From Bacteroides sp. (GTDB taxonomy: Bacteria; Bacteroidota; Bacteroidia; Bacteroidales; Muribaculaceae): DNA of 64,000 nt. Within the stretch, counting starts at the first letter, position 1. Each line of letters begins with the position of its first letter. Shown here piece after piece: positions 59,971 to 64,000 of this stretch. The translations under genes were made by a program, and so were the position numbers. The stretch spans positions 29,750 to 93,749 of the forward strand of contig JAAVDA010000014.1 of NCBI GenBank assembly GCA_014802045.1, read 5' to 3'. A model generated the notes under the pieces. It did no database searches. It was not told where the DNA came from and was given only the letters and a program-made list of their open reading frames with translations.

Positions 59971-61060
59971 CTTCCTCGTAGTCCTCATAATTAACCCGCT
60001 CTATAATATCGGTATCCTTAGGGACGTAAGTCTGGAACGAACCGATTATTCTGAATTTACCATCCGAATCGCTAATGTAACCGCGTTTGCCATTGATGCG
60101 ATATTCTTTCTCTGATCTGATAGAGCTGTGAAATCTTATTGCAGGTGACTTCAATCCGTCTTCTACAGGTATTGGTTTGAAGTAACAGCCGTCTCCTACG
60201 AAATAGAAATTTCCGTCAGGTAATTTCACGATTTGCGCTGTTTCTCCATCTACAAGCCATCCATCATTGCTTCCCCAAAAATATGAGGCTACATATGCTG
60301 CCAATTGAATACGGTCGTGCTCGCTAAACTTTAGCGGGAGTCTGATTGCCTTATCACGGATGGTATCAGAAAGTTGAGATTCATGAACGGCTATGTCTGA
60401 GGGTGCGTCATTAACTCTTTCGGAAGGATACCTGTCATCATATTCCTGGTGATAGAGAGAAAAAGCTGTATCAGCAAGGCGGAGATATCCGTGTGATATT
60501 TTATCGTTGTTCTCCCTGTCCAAATCAAAGTATAACTTAACCACTTTTAGCAGCACACCATCGGTAAATAGTCTTTTATAAAGCGTCTTAGCATATTCAT
60601 TTGCTTCCTCTTTTATAGTATTCCTCTCATTTTTACTAATATAGTAGGGCGGTCCAAAATCTATATACCAGAGATTAAGCCGGGGGGATACACAATGCAA
60701 AACATTCATTCCTGATAATGAAGCCGCTTCTTTCAGCAGTTCGGTCTTAGCCGGGTCGATTTCACATAACGAGTCAAATATATGCGAAAAATCCTCATCT
60801 TTCCATTTTTCTGCTAATTCCAGAGGAGTGGCGCTATTAGACATTAGTCGTAAAAGCTGCTCATCAGTGTATGCAATCCGATTCTCTTTCGAAATCAGTG
60901 ATTCTTCAAATAAATCGGGGGCATACTGGTCTATTTCAATCCCTACAGGGGCGGGGCCGTTGTCATCGCACTCCATTATAGCGACATTACCATCTTCATC
61001 GATAGCAAACCATGCAGTCGTCATCGAGTGGGTGGCGGGATATTCTTTATCTATAAGCAT
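59948..61060 (-). CDS. Hypothetical protein with acidic C-terminal tail, overlapping the radical SAM gene
   Basis: 370 aa ORF ending YEDYEEDDEDDED; overlaps 59970 start of radical SAM ORF. Confidence 0.75.
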   Translation of the reverse strand: MLIDKEYPATHSMTTAWFAIDEDGNVAIMECDDNGPAPVGIEIDQYAPDLFEESLISKENRIAYTDEQLLRLMSNSATPLELAEKWKDEDFSHIFDSLCEIDPAKTELLKEAASLSGMNVLHCVSPRLNLWYIDFGPPYYISKNERNTIKEEANEYAKTLYKRLFTDGVLLKVVKLYFDLDRENNDKISHGYLRLADTAFSLYHQEYDDRYPSERVNDAPSDIAVHESQLSDTIRDKAIRLPLKFSEHDRIQLAAYVASYFWGSNDGWLVDGETAQIVKLPDGNFYFVGDGCYFKPIPVEDGLKSPAIRFHSSIRSEKEYRINGKRGYISDSDGKFRIIGSFQTYVPKDTDIIERVNYEDYEEDDEDDED

Positions 61061-61101
61061 AATCCGGATTTTAAGGCTATAAAATAAAATGCAGTCAGGG
61101 A

Positions 61102-61141
61102 AAAAAAAAGCGCTCCGCCCACAGATGGAAGGAGCGCTTTT
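61102..61141 (-). terminator. Intrinsic terminator downstream of serA
   Basis: aaaaagcgctccgcccacagatggaaggagcgcttt just past the serA stop. Confidence 0.6.
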
Positions 61142-61153
61142 GTATGAGGGTGG

Positions 61154-62074
61154 TCACTTATTGACGCGGAAGCGGTCTACGCCGTCCTTGAGGAAGGCCA
61201 CCACCTGACGTGCGGCTGCTATGCCGGCATTGATGTTGGCCTCGGAGGTCTGGGCACCCATCTTTTTAGGGGTGAAGAATACGCGGCCGGCAAACCGTTC
61301 TTCGAGTTCGGCTGCGTTGTCGGGCTTGATGTCGGCCACATATTTCAGGTCGGGGCGTGCTTCGAGTGCACGTGAGAGTCCGGCTTCGTCTATCACCTCC
61401 TTGCGGGCGGTGTTGATAAGGAGTCCGCCTTTGGGCAGCAGGGTGATGAGGTCAAAGCCCACTGAGCCTCGGGTCTCGGGGGTGGCGGGAATGTGGAGCG
61501 ACACCACGCGGTTGTTACGGTAAAGGTCTTCAACGGAGTGGATAGGTGCAACTCCGGCACTCTCCATCACCTCGTCGGGGCAGAAGGGGTCGAGAGCCGA
61601 CACCTCCATGCCGAATCCCTTGGCTATGCGGGCCACATTGCGCCCCACCTGGCCGAAGGCATGGATGCCGAGAGATTTTTCTTTGAGCTCGGAGCCCGAC
61701 GTGCCGTCAAACATATTGCGCATGGCCATGACTGCCATGCCAAACACCAGCTCGGCCACGGCGTTGGAATTCTGGCCGGGTGTGTTTTCCACGCAGACTC
61801 CATGGGCGGTGGCTGCTGCGAGGTCAACATTGTCGTAGCCGGCACCGGCGCGCACCACTATTTTCAGCTGCTTGGCAGCATCAAACACCTCGGCGTCTAC
61901 CTTGTCGCTGCGCACTATGAGCGCGTCGGCATCGGCCACGGCGGCGAGAAGGTCGGCCTTGGCAGCATATTTTTCGAGCAGGCAGAGTTCGTAGCCGGCT
62001 TCTTCAATCACTTTTCGTATACCGTCTACCGCCACGGCGGCAAACGGTTTTTCGGTGGCAACAAGTACTTTCAT
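61154..62074 (-). CDS. serA: D-3-phosphoglycerate dehydrogenase
   Basis: ADALIVRSDKVDAEVFDAAKQLKIVVRAGAGYDNVDLAAATAHGVCVENTPGQNSNAVAEL. Confidence 0.93.
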   Translation of the reverse strand: MKVLVATEKPFAAVAVDGIRKVIEEAGYELCLLEKYAAKADLLAAVADADALIVRSDKVDAEVFDAAKQLKIVVRAGAGYDNVDLAAATAHGVCVENTPGQNSNAVAELVFGMAVMAMRNMFDGTSGSELKEKSLGIHAFGQVGRNVARIAKGFGMEVSALDPFCPDEVMESAGVAPIHSVEDLYRNNRVVSLHIPATPETRGSVGFDLITLLPKGGLLINTARKEVIDEAGLSRALEARPDLKYVADIKPDNAAELEERFAGRVFFTPKKMGAQTSEANINAGIAAARQVVAFLKDGVDRFRVNK

Positions 62075-62087
62075 GATGGTGCGGATA

Positions 62088-63161
62088 CTAGTGCTTGTCC
62101 TGGAATTCCTTCATCGCAGCCACGAGCACGTCTACGCTCTCCATCGGCAGGGCATTATAGAGCGAAGCGCGGAAGCCTCCTACGGAGCGGTGACCCTTGA
62201 TGCCGACAATGCCTTTTGTTGCGGCGAAGTCAACGAAGTCTTTTTCGAGCTCTTTGTATTCCGGTTTCATCACGAAGCATACGTTCATGATTGAGCGGTC
62301 GGCCGGATCTGTGACTGTGCCGACAAACATACGGCTGGAGTCGATAGCGTCGTAGAGTTTCCCGGCCTTGGCGATGTCCATCTTCTCAAGCTCTTTCACG
62401 CCTCCGAGCTGCTTATACCAGCGCAGGGTCTGCATGGCGGAGTAGATGGGGAGCACCGGCGGAGTATTGAACATCGATTCTTTCTTAATGTGGGTGCGGT
62501 AGTCGAGCATGGTGGGGATAAGACGGTCAACATGGCCGAGAGCCTCGTCGCGCACAATCACGATGGTCACACCGGCGGGTGCGAGGTTTTTCTGCGCTCC
62601 GGCATAGATGAGGTCGTATTTAGCCACATCGACCGGACGCGAGAAGATATCGCTCGACATATCGGCTACGAGTCTCACGCTTCCGGCATCGGGGTCGGTG
62701 CGGAGTTCGGTGCCGTAGATGGTGTTGTTGGAGGTGAAATGAAAGTAATCGGCGTCGGCGGGCACGGTATATCCCTTGGGTATATAGGAGAAATTGGAGT
62801 CTTTTGAAGATCCGACCACATCAACATCGCCGAAGATGCGGGCTTCTTTTATGGCATTGACGGCCCAGGTGCCGGTTTCGAGATAGGCGGCTTTCTTGGC
62901 AAGGAGATTGAAGGGCACCATGCAGAATTGCATGCTCGCACCTCCGCCGAGAAACAGCACTGAGTAGCCTTCGGGCACATCGAGCAGCTCTTTGACGAGA
63001 GCGCGGGCCTCGTCCATCACGGCGACAAACTCTTTGCTGCGGTGGGACACTTCGAGGATGGAGAGTTCGGTTCCTGCAAAATTGAGGATGGCATCGGCGG
63101 TGTTTCTGATAGTGTATTCACTCAGAATGGAGGGGCCGGCGTAAAAGTTGTGCTTTTTCAT
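62088..63161 (-). CDS. serC: Phosphoserine aminotransferase
   Basis: [58 protein letters not shown]. Confidence 0.96.
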   Translation of the reverse strand: MKKHNFYAGPSILSEYTIRNTADAILNFAGTELSILEVSHRSKEFVAVMDEARALVKELLDVPEGYSVLFLGGGASMQFCMVPFNLLAKKAAYLETGTWAVNAIKEARIFGDVDVVGSSKDSNFSYIPKGYTVPADADYFHFTSNNTIYGTELRTDPDAGSVRLVADMSSDIFSRPVDVAKYDLIYAGAQKNLAPAGVTIVIVRDEALGHVDRLIPTMLDYRTHIKKESMFNTPPVLPIYSAMQTLRWYKQLGGVKELEKMDIAKAGKLYDAIDSSRMFVGTVTDPADRSIMNVCFVMKPEYKELEKDFVDFAATKGIVGIKGHRSVGGFRASLYNALPMESVDVLVAAMKEFQDKH

Positions 63162-63387
63162 TGGCTTTTATTTTAGGTAAGTTTGTTTTCTTGTTTTAAT
63201 TAAGCGGATAGGCAAAGTTAATGCTTTTATTGACAAAGCAAGCGTTTTGTTTATTAATTTTTGATAAAGCGCCCAATAAAGGTTAAATCAAAGAGCGTAG
63301 GATTAAACTATCTCCGGGGAGGATTGTCATACATACAGACGTCTGAAAAAAGCAACTTATCAACAACATTCAAATTAAAAGCAGATT

Positions 63388-63906
63388 ATGAAAAAGACTA
63401 TTATCAGCATAGCTGTAGCTTCTGCAGCAATCTTCAGCGGCACTGCATTCGCTCAGACCACCACCACTTCGGCCGCTAAAAACGGCGCCGCCTGCACCGA
63501 GCAGTGTGTGAACGGAAAAGAACAGAAGGGTCAGAAGCCTTGTCCTTTCGACGGTCTCAATCTCACAGCCAAGCAGCAGGAGTCGCTCAAGGCTCTTAAT
63601 GAGCAGACCATGAAGGCTCGTCAGGAGGCCGGTAAGCAGGCCAAGGCCGACAAGCAGAAACAGCACGCCGACCGTAAGGCTGCCAAGCAGGCTGCCCGCA
63701 AGGAGTATCTCGCCAAGGTAAAGGCTATCCTCACCCCCGAGCAGTATGTGCAGTTTCTTGAAAACAACTACGTGAATGCCGCTCCTCAGATGAAGGGCGA
63801 CCGCAAGGGGCACAAAGGTCCCCGCATGGGCGAGAAGAAAGGCAATCGTCCTGACGGGAAGAAGGGCGACCGTCGCCCCGATGCTTCCAAAGGCGACCGC
63901 AAGTGA
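63388..63906 (+). CDS. Periplasmic Spy-like small basic protein
   Basis: Signal peptide; LNLTAKQQESLKALNEQTMKARQEAGKQ...YLAKVKAILTPEQYVQFLEN; Lys/Arg/Gly-rich tail. Confidence 0.7.
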   Translation: MKKTIISIAVASAAIFSGTAFAQTTTTSAAKNGAACTEQCVNGKEQKGQKPCPFDGLNLTAKQQESLKALNEQTMKARQEAGKQAKADKQKQHADRKAAKQAARKEYLAKVKAILTPEQYVQFLENNYVNAAPQMKGDRKGHKGPRMGEKKGNRPDGKKGDRRPDASKGDRK

Positions 63907-63935
63907 GCCACGATTACTAAACAGATATTAAGGCA

Positions 63936-63969
63936 AAATAGCCCGGCGTGAATTCGTCGGGCTATTTTG
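63936..63969 (+). terminator. Intrinsic terminator after Spy-like gene
   Basis: aaaatagcccggcg-tgaatt-cgtcgggctatttt. Confidence 0.7.
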
Positions 63970-64000
63970 TTAGAAGTATATCAAAAGCTTAATCGAGGGT

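Overview
The window looks like a Bacteroidales (probably Muribaculaceae-type) chromosome segment. This rests on recurrent TAnnTTTG promoter motifs, a fimbrillin locus, DPP III, and an extended Rho. Host genes include rubrerythrin, rho, guaA, a CPA2 antiporter, MgtC, secA, galE, a two-component system, DPP III, rseP, dxr, an OmpA-family protein, a phosphohexomutase, mltG, dprA, serA and serC. Main accessory findings: (1) A ~13.0 kb integrated element (about 4200-17214) at the 3' end of guaA. It is bounded by an exact 16-bp direct repeat (TTATTCCCACTCGATT) covering the last guaA codons. It carries a tyrosine integrase, a serine recombinase, an XRE regulator, a three-gene operon led by a NADAR-like protein with two unrecognised partners, and two large secreted proteins. 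(2) A tandemly duplicated ~122-bp intergenic unit (34814-34936 and 35007-35128) with promoter-like motif and terminator hairpin; the stem shows a compensatory base-pair change. (3) A six-gene fimbrillin operon whose last gene has an AT-rich, apparently swapped C-terminal segment. (4) A dense cluster of at least ten different short palindromes next to tRNA-Ser(GCU), plus a duplicated tRNA 3' end/terminator. (5) An acidic-tail protein overlapping a radical SAM gene. (6) A C-rich rho leader. All calls come from reading sequence and supplied translations; no database search was run.
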